The notes: generated by a model from the letters alone, not told the origin. Counted from the stretch's first letter, positions 1 to 8,240 are shown. The stretch is DNA of 34,479 nucleotides from an uncultured Campylobacter sp. (GCF_938030785.1 NZ_CALHIK010000104.1:1-34479); one strand, 5' to 3'. A program made the numbers and translations.

Positions 1-226
1 TATATGTTGATTTATAGCGTAATTAAAATTCTATTAGCGAAATTTGTTTTTAGAAAGTACAAAACGCCAAGCAATAAAACCAACGCTAGCCACTTATCGG
101 CATGAAATTATTTAGTAAATTTACCCTGCGCCGGGCGAATAACAAATAATTTAATGCCTATTAGTTATAAAAACGCTAAAGCAGCTGTCGGCAAATCAAA
201 AGCGTATCAAATTATAAATTTATGCC

Positions 227-862
227 TCAATTCGTAATCGCCTCTACGGTGCTAGCAGTAGCATAAATCAATCCGCCTACAGTGATAAAAACTACGGTAC
301 CTACGATTAATACCGGTAGTGCTATGATAACGCCAAGAGGGTTTGGTCCGTCGCTTTCCCTACTGCCGGGTAGAATTTCAAGATTTGCTTTTATAGGCAC
401 CTTTAATCTATCGCTAGGCTTCATTATTTCGTTTAAATTTTTTATATCCACTACTTGCGCGTCAAAGTTAAAAACAACCTCGATCTCGCCTTTTTTCTCA
501 TCTATTTCGAGACGATCCGCCAGAGCCTTGATTTTGGCGACATCTGCGCCCGCGGCCGAATTTAAAAATGCGCTAAATTCACCCCGTGCGCGCCCGGTAT
601 CGGCATTCGTCACGACGATTTTAACAAGTTCACGCTTAAGCCCCTTGGCGTAACCCTCGTCGTAGAAGCGCGATATGTTTTTAAGCGAAGAGCCGCGCGT
701 TAGCACGTAGCTAAATTTTTCGCCGACGATATACTCTTTGCCGTCATTTACGAAAAACGCCTTTATACTCTCGCTCGCCTGTTGCTTAGCCGTCACGGAG
801 CCCTGTTTGCATTGACACCCAACTAGCACTACGGCTAATAAAATCGCGATAAATTTTTTCAT
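227..862 (-). CDS. Predicted lipoprotein, paralogue of the one at 4196-4813
   Basis: 211 residues, function not recognised. The N-terminus MKKFIAILLAVVLVGCQCKQ is a lipoprotein signal peptide with lipobox LVGC, so the mature protein should start at Cys16 with a lipid anchor. The middle (about residues 35-160) is a soluble domain, closely similar to the product at 4196-4813 (shared stretches include FFVNDGKEYIVGEK and FLNSAAGADVAKIKALA). The last 40 residues hold a hydrophobic helix (PLGVIIALPVLIVGTVVFI), which would place a second membrane contact at the C-terminus. The ATG follows a good ribosome binding site (AAGGAGATAGT). The gene is divergent from norB and has a palindrome just upstream of its start. 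The two paralogues diverge mainly after residue 160. Lipoprotein status is seen in the sequence; the role is unknown. Confidence 0.8.
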   Translation of the reverse strand: MKKFIAILLAVVLVGCQCKQGSVTAKQQASESIKAFFVNDGKEYIVGEKFSYVLTRGSSLKNISRFYDEGYAKGLKRELVKIVVTNADTGRARGEFSAFLNSAAGADVAKIKALADRLEIDEKKGEIEVVFNFDAQVVDIKNLNEIMKPSDRLKVPIKANLEILPGSRESDGPNPLGVIIALPVLIVGTVVFITVGGLIYATASTVEAITN

Positions 863-880
863 ACTATCTCCTTGTTTTAA

Positions 881-900
881 CGATCACCATAGGTTGATCG
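881..900 (-). promoter_or_regulatory. Palindrome CGATCA-N8-TGATCG before the lipoprotein gene
   Basis: A perfect 6-bp inverted repeat with an 8-base spacer lies 19-38 bases upstream of the start at 862, just ahead of the ribosome binding site. A possible -10 box (TAAAAT on the minus strand, 923-928) would put the palindrome in the early transcribed leader. It could be an operator or an RNA hairpin. The paralogous gene at 4196 lacks it. Assignment as regulatory is inference. Confidence 0.35.
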
Positions 901-1033
901 CCTCTTTGTTTTTATGTTTTTAATTTTACTATTTCGGGACTTAAATTTAGTATATTAAAAAATCTCATTTTAAGCGGTCTTTTTTTCAAAATTACATAAA
1001 TTCCAGCTTAAGCAGATAAATTTTATCTTTTTA

Positions 1034-1075
1034 TTGACGAGCCTCAATGCTTATCGAAATTTAAATAGGTAAAAT
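1034..1075 (+). promoter_or_regulatory. norB promoter with Crp/Fnr-type site
   Basis: The palindrome TTGA-CGAGCC-TCAA (1034-1047) has the half-site form TTGA-N6-TCAA of the Crp/Fnr family. A -10 box TAAAAT lies at 1070-1075. If transcription starts about 7 bases after it (near 1082), the palindrome centre is about 41.5 bases upstream, the class II activator position. Family members that sense NO or low oxygen (NssR in C. jejuni, DNR/NnrR elsewhere) commonly control NO-detoxifying genes. Which regulator binds here is inference. Confidence 0.5.
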
Positions 1076-1105
1076 TCTCTCCTAATTTCAGTTAAAGGAG
1101 TGAAA

Positions 1106-3343
1106 ATGGCAGAATTTAAAAAGCTCTGGATGGCGCTTGTAGCGGTACTCATCGTGGGCTTTAGTTTCTTGGGTTTTTACGGCGGCGAGGTGTATAGGCA
1201 GTCTCCGCCGGTGGTAAAATTTACCGATGCTAGCGGAGCTGAGCTAATCAGTACCGAGCGCATTTACCGCGGACAGGAGGCCTGGCAGAGCATCGGCGGT
1301 ATGCAGGTGGGCTCTATCTGGGGTCACGGAGCGTATCAAGCGCCCGATTGGAGCGCGGATTGGCTACATAAGGAGCTGGTCGCGTTTATGGATATTAAGG
1401 CGCAGGAGCGTTTCGGTGTGAAATTTGACGCTTTAAATGACGAGCAAAAGGCGCAGATCAAGGCACTTACTAAGGCCGAGTACCGCACCAACACCGTAAA
1501 AGACGGCACCGTCAAGCTAAGCGATGATCGCTTGAAGGCTATGGCGGTCGTAAAAGACGAGTATATGGGCGTTTTCGGAAACGATCCGCGCTTTAAAAAG
1601 CTTCGCGAGGATTACGCGATGAAGGAAAACACGCTCGCAAACGAGCAGCATCGCGCCGAGCTTATGGATTTCATCTTTTGGACCGCTTGGGCGGTTTCTA
1701 CGGATCGTCCGAGCGGAGAGGCGACCTATACCAATAACTGGCCGCACGAGCCGCTGATAGACAATGTCCCTACCACGGAAAACGTCATTTGGACAATCAT
1801 AAGCCTCGTTGTTTTGCTTACCGGCATCGGTTTGCTGGTTTGGTTCGGAAATTTCTACGGCAAAAAGGACGAGGATTTCGAGGCTCCTGCAAAGCTAAAC
1901 GCCGATCCGATTGCCGCTTTAGCGCTTACGCCGTCGCAAAAGGCGCTCGGCAAGTACCTTTTCGTAGCGATTGCGTTGTTTGCATTTCAAGCCTTCATCG
2001 GCGGCTTTGTTGCGCACTATACGATCGAGGGTCAGTCCTTTTTCGGGCTTGATATTTCGCAATATATCCCTTACTCGCTAGCTCGCACCTGGCACGTGCA
2101 GGCGTCCATTTTTTGGATCGCTACGGGCTTTTTGGCGGCGGGATTGTTTCTAGCTCCGATCATCAACGGCGGCAAGGATCCTAAATTTCAAAAGCTCGGC
2201 GTGGACGTGCTTTTCTACGCGCTTCTTTTCTTGGTCGTCGGCAGCTTCGCGGGCGAATACATGGCGATTGCGGGCAAGATGGATCCAAGCAGCAGCTTCT
2301 GGATCGGACATCAAGGATATGAGTATTTAGACCTCGGTAGAATTTGGCAGCTGATACTGTTTGTGGGCCTTGTGATCTGGATGGTACTCGTGCTGCGCGG
2401 CTTTATCGCGGGCTTCAGAGCCGAGGGCGATAAGAATTTATTGGCGATCTTTACCGCTTCGGTCATCGCCGTGGGGCTTTTTTACGGCGCGGGTCTATTT
2501 TACGGGCAGCGCTCGCCGATCCCGGTGATGGAGTACTGGCGCTGGTGGGTCGTACACCTTTGGGTCGAGGGATTTTTCGAGGTTTTCGCGACGGCGTCTT
2601 TGGCGTTCGTGTTCGCGTCCTTGGGCTTAGTAAGCAAGAAATTTGCCACCTACACCTCGATTGCTAGCGCGTCGATTTTCCTAATCGGCGGAATTCCTGG
2701 TACCTTCCACCACCTCTATTTTGCGGGCACCACTACGCCGATAATGGCTGTGGGTGCGAGCTTCTCGGCGCTTGAGGTCGTGCCTTTGGTGCTTTTGGGT
2801 TCGGAAGCGTTTCATTACTACAAGCTTCAATTCGCGCAGGATTGGGCTAAGCGTTTAAAATGGCCGCTTTACTGCTTCATCGCAGTAGCGTTTTGGAATA
2901 TGCTGGGCGCGGGCGTTTTTGGCTTTTTAATCAACCCGCCGCTTGCGCTGTTTTACATTCAGGGCTTAAATACCACCGCGGTGCACGCGCATACGGCATT
3001 ATTCGGCGTATACGGCTTTTTGGCGCTCGGCTTCGTATGGCTCGTGGCGCTGTATATTTATAGAGAAAAGAGCTTTGACGATACGCTGATGAAGATCGGC
3101 TTTTGGGCGCTTAATGCGGGTCTGCTTCTAATGGTACTGATTTCGCTACTACCTGTCGGAATTTTGCAGGCGTTCGCGGCGATCGACGTGGGTATGTGGT
3201 ACGCAAGAAGCGCGGAATTTTTGCAAAAAGACAGCCTCTACGGGCTTCGCTGGGCGCGCATCATCGGCGATACGATCTTTTTGGTAGGAAGCGTGTGCTT
3301 CTTGCTTCAAATCGTGCGAATGATATTCTCGCGCGCTAAATAG
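1106..3343 (+). CDS. norB: Quinol-dependent nitric oxide reductase (qNor)
   Basis: 745 residues, about the length of single-subunit qNor. It reduces two NO to N2O and water in the cytoplasmic membrane using quinol. There is one N-terminal helix (about residues 8-25), a periplasmic domain of about 200 residues that replaces NorC (the YRGQEAWQSIGGMQVGSIWG stretch is typical), then about a dozen helices of the haem-copper oxidase fold. Expected metal ligands are present: His near 328 (TWHVQASIFW), HLWVEGFFE near 482 (His and Glu), FHHLYF near 534 and VHAHTALFG near 625. No norC neighbour is present, as expected for qNor. ATG 1106 is preferred over GTG 1100, because AAAGGAG at 1094-1100 is the ribosome binding site. 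The gene stands alone, with its own regulated promoter and a strong terminator. Confidence 0.96.
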   Translation: MAEFKKLWMALVAVLIVGFSFLGFYGGEVYRQSPPVVKFTDASGAELISTERIYRGQEAWQSIGGMQVGSIWGHGAYQAPDWSADWLHKELVAFMDIKAQERFGVKFDALNDEQKAQIKALTKAEYRTNTVKDGTVKLSDDRLKAMAVVKDEYMGVFGNDPRFKKLREDYAMKENTLANEQHRAELMDFIFWTAWAVSTDRPSGEATYTNNWPHEPLIDNVPTTENVIWTIISLVVLLTGIGLLVWFGNFYGKKDEDFEAPAKLNADPIAALALTPSQKALGKYLFVAIALFAFQAFIGGFVAHYTIEGQSFFGLDISQYIPYSLARTWHVQASIFWIATGFLAAGLFLAPIINGGKDPKFQKLGVDVLFYALLFLVVGSFAGEYMAIAGKMDPSSSFWIGHQGYEYLDLGRIWQLILFVGLVIWMVLVLRGFIAGFRAEGDKNLLAIFTASVIAVGLFYGAGLFYGQRSPIPVMEYWRWWVVHLWVEGFFEVFATASLAFVFASLGLVSKKFATYTSIASASIFLIGGIPGTFHHLYFAGTTTPIMAVGASFSALEVVPLVLLGSEAFHYYKLQFAQDWAKRLKWPLYCFIAVAFWNMLGAGVFGFLINPPLALFYIQGLNTTAVHAHTALFGVYGFLALGFVWLVALYIYREKSFDDTLMKIGFWALNAGLLLMVLISLLPVGILQAFAAIDVGMWYARSAEFLQKDSLYGLRWARIIGDTIFLVGSVCFLLQIVRMIFSRAK

Positions 3344-3372
3344 AGTCTTCGCGAGCTTTTATTACTCGCTTT

Positions 3373-3408
3373 GCCTCGCAGGAATTTTATATTCTTGCGA
3401 GGCTTTTT
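3373..3408 (+). terminator. Rho-independent terminator after norB
   Basis: GCCTCGCA (3373-3380) pairs with TGCGAGGC (3396-3403). The stem extends inward through a G-U pair and GAAT/ATTC to about 13 bp. A TTTTT run follows at 3404-3408. It sits 30 bases after the norB stop. Confidence 0.85.
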
Positions 3409-3576
3409 AAATTTAGCGCACTTTGCGCGAGCTTTTTTCCGCGAAGGGGAGCTGCGCGCGAGTCTTTGCCGCAGACGATACCCGCGGCTAGTTTTAAATT
3501 TAGCCGTAAATCGCGATCAATCTTTAAAATTTTAAAATTTCATCCTCTTAAATTTACCCGAGCCAAATTTTAAATT

Positions 3577-3585
3577 TGCTAAAAT
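3577..3585 (+). promoter_or_regulatory. Extended -10 promoter of the yqeY-like gene
   Basis: TGCTAAAAT is a Campylobacter-style extended -10 element, 34 bases before the start codon at 3619. The upstream sequence is AT-rich with no clear -35, as is usual for sigma-70 promoters in this genus. Confidence 0.5.
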
Positions 3586-3618
3586 TACCGCCGAAATTTT
3601 AACCTAAAGGAGTGAAAA

Positions 3619-4062
3619 ATGGGTGTGCGAGAGCAAATTTTAGAAGACATTAAAACAGCGATGAAGAGCGGCGATCACTTCCGCAGAGACAGCCTGCGGA
3701 TGCTTAACGCCGCGCTTAAGCAGGTCGAGGTGGACGAGCGCATCAGCCTTAGCGACGAGCGCGTCTTTAGCATACTTCAAAGCGAGATCAAGCGCCGAAA
3801 CGACTCTGTGGAGCAGTACCGCGCGGGCGGTCGCGACGATCTGGTACAAAAAGAGCAGGGCGAGATCGAGATCATCGCATCCTATCTGCCTGCGCAACTA
3901 AGCGACGCCGAGCTTGCCGCCGCCGCCAGCTCGCTAATTGCCAAGCTCGGTGCGAGCGGCACAAAGGATATGGGGCGCGTGATGAAAGCCGCCAAGGAAG
4001 CGCTCGGCTCAAGCGTGGATGGTAAGCGGCTAAGCGAGGCGGTCAAAGCGGCACTGAAGTAG
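3619..4062 (+). CDS. GatB/YqeY domain protein
   Basis: 147 residues, the usual length of the YqeY family. The family is related to the C-terminal helical domain of GatB (the tRNA-dependent amidotransferase) and is thought to bind tRNA, but its precise role is not established. Recognisable family features are the N-terminal LRMLNAALKQVEVDER stretch, the EIKRRNDSVEQYRAGGRDDL segment, the IIASYLPAQLSD linker, and a C-terminal half ending MGRVMKAAKEALGSSVDGKRLSEAVK. The product is soluble and cytoplasmic, with no signal peptide. The start follows AAAGGAG by 6 bases. It has its own promoter after the norB terminator, and the lipoprotein gene at 4196 follows 133 bases later on the same strand. Confidence 0.9.
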   Translation: MGVREQILEDIKTAMKSGDHFRRDSLRMLNAALKQVEVDERISLSDERVFSILQSEIKRRNDSVEQYRAGGRDDLVQKEQGEIEIIASYLPAQLSDAELAAAASSLIAKLGASGTKDMGRVMKAAKEALGSSVDGKRLSEAVKAALK

Positions 4063-4108
4063 CCTGCGTTTGGGGCTGAATTTAAGTTCGGCTACGGCTA
4101 AATTGTAT

Positions 4109-4138
4109 CGGCGCAAAATTTCGCCGCTGAAATTTTTT
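4109..4138 (+). terminator. Possible weak terminator after the yqeY-like gene
   Basis: CGGCG (4109-4113) can pair with CGCCG (4122-4126) around a short AT loop. A run of six T follows at 4133-4138. The stem is only 5 bp and the T run is 6 bases from it, so termination would be partial at best. Confidence 0.3.
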
Positions 4139-4195
4139 AAGATAGAGCTTTGGCTGCGGAATTTATACGCTAATTTAAAATTTTAAAGGATTATC

Positions 4196-4813
4196 ATGAA
4201 AAAATTTATCGCGGTTTTACTAGCCGTTCTGCTTGTGGGGTGCCAGTGCAAACAAAACGTAGTGCCCGGAGCGAATGAAACGCCCGAAAAGATCACGGCA
4301 TTTTTCGTAAACGACGGCAAGGAATACATCGTAGGCGAGAAACTCAGCTATGTGCTGACGGATGGCTCGTCGCTTAAGAATATCTCGGAATTTTACGACG
4401 GCGGATACGCCAAGGGGCTTAAGCGCGAGTTTGTGCAGATCGAAGTGACGGATGCGAAAAACGGCGAGGTGCGCGGTAGCTTCAGCGCGTTTTTAAATTC
4501 CGCAGCCGGCGCAGATGTCGCCAAAATCAAGGCTCTAGCAAACCGCATCGAAATCGATGAGAAAAAAGGCGAGATAGAAGTGATTTTCTACTTCGATGCG
4601 CGCGTCGTGCAGATCAAAAATCTTAGCGAAATAATGAAGCCAAGCGATAGGCTGCGCTCTCCGATACCCGCTCACATCGAGGTTAGGTCTGAACGCTGCG
4701 AGGGTAACGCCCTATTGTATACGATAAGCACCATCGTAGCTATGCCGATAATAATCGTGGGAACGGTACTGTTTCTGCCCGTGGTGATGATGCAGGAATA
4801 TAGCCCGCGATAA
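4196..4813 (+). CDS. Predicted lipoprotein, paralogue of the one at 227-862
   Basis: 205 residues, function not recognised. The lipoprotein signal peptide MKKFIAVLLAVLLVGCQCKQ is nearly identical to that of the inverted paralogue at 227-862, with predicted lipidation at Cys16. Residues about 30-160 match the paralogue closely (FFVNDGKEYIVGEKLSYVL; FLNSAAGADVAKIKALANR), then the sequences part. Here the tail contains a Cys (RSERCEG) and a different hydrophobic helix (TIVAMPIIIVGTVLFLPVV). A 29-base stretch around 4507-4535 is identical to the inverted copy at about 521-549, so the duplication is recent or kept alike by gene conversion. The start follows AAAGGA by 6 bases. The gene is probably co-transcribed with the membrane protein gene 53 bases downstream. 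Confidence 0.8.
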   Translation: MKKFIAVLLAVLLVGCQCKQNVVPGANETPEKITAFFVNDGKEYIVGEKLSYVLTDGSSLKNISEFYDGGYAKGLKREFVQIEVTDAKNGEVRGSFSAFLNSAAGADVAKIKALANRIEIDEKKGEIEVIFYFDARVVQIKNLSEIMKPSDRLRSPIPAHIEVRSERCEGNALLYTISTIVAMPIIIVGTVLFLPVVMMQEYSPR

Positions 4814-4866
4814 TAAAAGCCGTAAAATTCCGTATCTTACAGCGAAACTTACAATGTTAATGATCG

Positions 4867-5502
4867 ATGAAGCTCGGCGAAATTTGGTATAACTTAGATC
4901 GCAAGTTCGATCTATTTATGATCGCATTTTATTTGGCGGCGATGTGGTACGGATTTCTTTTTAGCTTGAATCCTAAAAGCTTAGATGATCTGAAAATCGC
5001 AAATGGAATAATCATGGATGTCAGAAGCGATGATGGGCGCGAATATATGCAGATTTTTACGGATGAGCGCAAATTTATCAAAGTCTTTTTAAATGGCGAT
5101 ACGGATAACTTAACCTCTTTTTATAAAAATAAAATTTTGCTCAATGCAGCAATTGCTGAAGCTAATTTTAAGCGGTCAGGAGCGGATGAGTGGCAAGGTG
5201 TAAATATCAAGCCTTCTATCTCGCTAATCGCATACAAATGGCTGGAAGGCAAGCGAGTTAAAGCTTGGTATCAAAGCCGTCCGTTTCCGTTTCGGGGTCG
5301 CGGTACGGCATATCAGGTCTTATTTTTGGATTATAATGCGAGCGTCGATCCGCCGCAGCGCGAGTATCTGATGAAATTCAGATATGACAAATACGCTACG
5401 ACGGATGATAAATTTACAGCTACGATATTTGGAGCTTTTACGCTCATTTTTCTTGCGATAATGGCGTGCAAATTTTATCAAGCATGGCGCCAACTGCAAT
5501 AA
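4867..5502 (+). CDS. Unknown membrane protein with two terminal helices
   Basis: 211 residues, not recognised. It has a hydrophobic helix near each end (about residues 15-35, FDLFMIAFYLAAMWYGFLFS; and about 187-203, IFGAFTLIFLAIMACKF) and a soluble stretch of about 150 residues between them. The middle has alternating hydrophobic residues suggesting beta structure (NGIIMDVRSDDGREYMQIF), loosely like a small OB-type or periplasmic domain. No clear Shine-Dalgarno sequence precedes the ATG, so the start is less certain and may depend on translation of the lipoprotein gene upstream. Composition is somewhat AT-richer than norB. The pairing with the lipoprotein gene suggests an envelope role, which is inference only. 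Confidence 0.65.
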   Translation: MKLGEIWYNLDRKFDLFMIAFYLAAMWYGFLFSLNPKSLDDLKIANGIIMDVRSDDGREYMQIFTDERKFIKVFLNGDTDNLTSFYKNKILLNAAIAEANFKRSGADEWQGVNIKPSISLIAYKWLEGKRVKAWYQSRPFPFRGRGTAYQVLFLDYNASVDPPQREYLMKFRYDKYATTDDKFTATIFGAFTLIFLAIMACKFYQAWRQLQ

Positions 5503-5878
5503 ACATTGCGCCGCGAAATTTTAATTAGCATCGGATAACCTGAAAACACGGCACGCAGTATTGATACGAAGCATTTTAAAAGGCGCTAGGCTTGCGCTGC
5601 GTAATTTATCGCAGATAGCGGCGCGAGCAGTATAAATTTGCAGTGTTAAATTTGAAGCGCTATTAAAATACAGATCGAAACGAGATTAAAAATTTTTGAT
5701 AAATAGTTTTCGCCGAGCTTTAAAATTTTGAGGCTCCGGCTGCGCCTGCAAGTGCAAAATTCTAAATTTTAAACTGCATAAAATTTTAAAATTTAAACTG
5801 CGCGAGATTTCAAAATTTCAAATTTCGCGCTCGTTTAGCAGTATCATAAATTCCAAACGCCAAATGGGAGCGAATGGG
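5503..5878. other. Intergenic region between convergent genes
   Basis: 376 bases with no convincing gene. It holds repeated AAATTT/TAAAATTT tracts and, at its right end, inverted repeats that may end transcription of the AsmA-like gene. No RNA gene was recognised. Confidence 0.6.
5800..5830 (-). terminator. Possible terminator of the AsmA-like gene
   Basis: GCGCGAGATTT (5800-5810) pairs with AAATTTCGCGC (5820-5830), 11 bp with one G-U, loop of 9. Read on the minus strand it is followed by AGTTTAAATTTT. It lies about 50 bases after the minus-strand stop at 5879. A second short palindrome (5873-5893, 9-bp stem with a 3-base loop) overlaps that stop codon. Confidence 0.5.
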
Positions 5879-8125
5879 CTAAAATAGCCCATTTATCAGC
5901 CCTTTAATCGCGTCTGATTGCTCCTTTTTCGCGTCGTTTTTGCTGCTGTTATCGTCCTTTTTCACGCCGAAAAGCTTGTCGATGCCCTTGCCGATCTGCT
6001 TGTCGAGCTTGCCCTTTAGATAGTCCGATTGGATATTGTATTTCGGCTCTTTGATCGTGCCGGTGATGTTTATTTCAAGATCGGTTTTTTCGATGTTTGC
6101 CTTAACCGGTACCGAAATCGCGCCCGTTTTGCTATCCAGCGTGCCGCCCGTGACGTTTAGCTTGCTTTTTTGCGCGCTCATATCGGCGTTAAAATTGATT
6201 AAATTCTGCTTGATCGTGCCGTTTACTTTGGCGTCATTATATACCTCGCCGCCTAGATCGCGGCCTAAAATTTTGCCGATTTTATCGATCAATCCACCGC
6301 TAGGAAGGCGGCCGTTGTTGATGATCGCGTCGAATTTTCCGCTGTGCGAGCTAGTATTATACGTAAGATTTGCATTGCCCGTGCCGTCGTAGACGTGATC
6401 GATATTTAGAAGCGTCATAAGCTCTTTGACGATGAAATTTTGGATTTTAAAATTTGCCTCATCGCCCGCGATCTGCCCGTTCAGCTCGCCGCCCGCGACC
6501 TTGGAATTTATGGTCGCAAACAGGCTCTTGCCGTCATGCGAAAGCTCGCCGGTAGCGGCGATCTTGCCGTTTAGTCTACGATTTAAGAAAAACTCCAGTC
6601 GCTGCAGGCTCGGGATCAGCAGCGCGTAGTTTGCCTTAAGCGCTTTGTTTTTAAGCTCATAAGTGCCGTTTAAGCTCTGAAGCTGCGCCAGATCGGAGTT
6701 TGCGTTTGCGCTAAAGGTCGCGACTGAGTTTTTGATATTTGTCTGCGCCTGCGCGTCCGCTTTTAGATCGCTCGGAAAGCTCTTGCCCGTCGCGCCGTCT
6801 AAAAATTTCTTAAAAATCACGCCGTTAGCGAGCGAAATTTGCGCCGTGCCGTTGATACCGTCCTTTAAATTTAACTTCGCATCGCCGTTTATCGTGCCGT
6901 TTCCGATCGCGTTGCCGTAAAACAGAGCCGAAAGCACAGCCAGATTTAGATTGCTCGCCTTAAGCTTTAGATCGCTTAAATTTCCGCTCGCATTCAGGTT
7001 ACCGCCCATCGCGTTTAGATTTAAGTTTAGATTTTTAAGCTCATTTTGCGCTAAAGCCGCGCTAAGCTCGCCGTTTGCTTTGCCTTGCAGCTTCACTCCC
7101 AGGACGTTTTGCAGCGCGGCTAGATCGTTTGCGTTTAGCTTTGCGGACAGCTCGCCGTTTTTGTTTTTCAGATCGTATTTGGCTCCCGCATCCGCTTTAA
7201 GCGCGTCTTTAAACGCTGAAATTTGCGAGTTTGAAAGCTCAAGCGTAGAAAAATCGGTCTTTAAATTTCCGTTTGCTTTAACGTCGCCAGAAATTTTGCG
7301 CCCGAGCAGGCTTTCGAGTTTCGCTAAATCGGGTAAAATTAGATTAAAATCGGAATTTAAAGTTTTGTTTTTCAGATCAAATTCCGATTTTTCGGCGCTG
7401 ATCTTGCCCAGGGTTGAATCGATCTTGCTTGCTGCTCGCAGGACGTCATTTTGCGCCGTGATGTCCGAGTTTAGCGTGATCTGCACGCCCTTTGGGATGG
7501 AGATATTCATATCTTTAAACGCAGATTCGTTTAGGATCAAATTTGAGCTTTTGATGCTTGCGTTGCCCTCTGCGCCGCCGCTGCTAGCCTTGATGTCCGA
7601 GAGCACGTCGATATTTCCTTTTGCGTAGATCGGCAGAGAGGCTACGGCAAGGGCTTTTTCGACGTTTAGAGCCTTGGCGTCGATTTGCAGATCAAGCGGA
7701 CTAAGGTCTTTTAAATTTGCCAAAAATTTTACGTTGCTATCAAAAATCCGCCCGCTGCCGTTGATGCCGAATTTGCCAAGATCGCCCAAAATTTGCCCCT
7801 TAAGGCTCAGCCCTTCGTCCATTTTTATGCCGAGCTTGGCTAAATCGTGCGCGTTTGCGTCGTAGTTAAGATCGAAAGAGCGCGCAAAAAGCGAGTATTT
7901 GCCCTTTACGTTTACGCTCGCAGCATCATTTACGTTGGCGCTGATGTCCAGATCGCCGAAATTTAGATCGAATTTATCGAGCTTCACGTCAAGGCCGCTT
8001 TTTTCTTTGATCAAATTTTCTATGTAAGGCTTGGTAAGATTGTTGCCAAAATCGCTGAAAAATAGGCAGCCGGCGCCTACGATAAGCAGGATTAAAATTC
8101 CTGCGATTATGCCGAAAATTTTCAT
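5879..8125 (-). CDS. AsmA-like envelope protein
   Basis: 748 residues. One N-terminal hydrophobic anchor (IIAGILILLIVGAGCLFF, about residues 5-22) is followed by a long beta-rich repetitive stretch built from Asn/Leu/Lys/Ala-rich segments (for example NGELSAKLNANDLAALQNVL). The C-terminal third (about 570-710) resembles the AsmA C-terminal region: LLNIDHVYDGTGNANLTYN, IINNGRLPSGGLIDKIGKIL, then the sandwich ending GTIKEPKYNIQSDYLKGKL. AsmA-like proteins are inner-membrane anchored, extend into the periplasm and are linked to lipid transport or outer-membrane homeostasis. Whether this one moves lipid is inference. The tail is charged and ends KGLINGLF. A promoter (TATAAT on the minus strand, 8157-8162) lies 32 bases upstream of the start. 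Confidence 0.8.
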   Translation of the reverse strand: MKIFGIIAGILILLIVGAGCLFFSDFGNNLTKPYIENLIKEKSGLDVKLDKFDLNFGDLDISANVNDAASVNVKGKYSLFARSFDLNYDANAHDLAKLGIKMDEGLSLKGQILGDLGKFGINGSGRIFDSNVKFLANLKDLSPLDLQIDAKALNVEKALAVASLPIYAKGNIDVLSDIKASSGGAEGNASIKSSNLILNESAFKDMNISIPKGVQITLNSDITAQNDVLRAASKIDSTLGKISAEKSEFDLKNKTLNSDFNLILPDLAKLESLLGRKISGDVKANGNLKTDFSTLELSNSQISAFKDALKADAGAKYDLKNKNGELSAKLNANDLAALQNVLGVKLQGKANGELSAALAQNELKNLNLNLNAMGGNLNASGNLSDLKLKASNLNLAVLSALFYGNAIGNGTINGDAKLNLKDGINGTAQISLANGVIFKKFLDGATGKSFPSDLKADAQAQTNIKNSVATFSANANSDLAQLQSLNGTYELKNKALKANYALLIPSLQRLEFFLNRRLNGKIAATGELSHDGKSLFATINSKVAGGELNGQIAGDEANFKIQNFIVKELMTLLNIDHVYDGTGNANLTYNTSSHSGKFDAIINNGRLPSGGLIDKIGKILGRDLGGEVYNDAKVNGTIKQNLINFNADMSAQKSKLNVTGGTLDSKTGAISVPVKANIEKTDLEINITGTIKEPKYNIQSDYLKGKLDKQIGKGIDKLFGVKKDDNSSKNDAKKEQSDAIKGLINGLF

Positions 8126-8156
8126 TTCGTCCCCTTAAAATTTAAAATTTGAAGGT

Positions 8157-8162
8157 ATTATA
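8157..8162 (-). promoter_or_regulatory. -10 box of the AsmA-like gene
   Basis: The minus strand reads TATAAT at 8162-8157 with AT-rich sequence on both sides, 32 bases before the start codon. The ribosome binding site AGGGGACGAA follows. Confidence 0.45.
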
Positions 8163-8240
8163 GCCCTTAAAATTTAACGTTTGAAATCTCAATACTTGAG
8201 TTTAAATCACTAAAGTTTTATAAAAATTTTTCATAAACTA

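Noticed and set aside
6951..7628. Long open frame on the plus strand inside the AsmA-like gene (225 codons), and similar shorter ones around it
   Set aside because: They are antisense to a well-supported gene whose repetitive, low-stop codon pattern leaves other frames open; products are Phe/Ser/Leu-rich nonsense with no ribosome binding sites.
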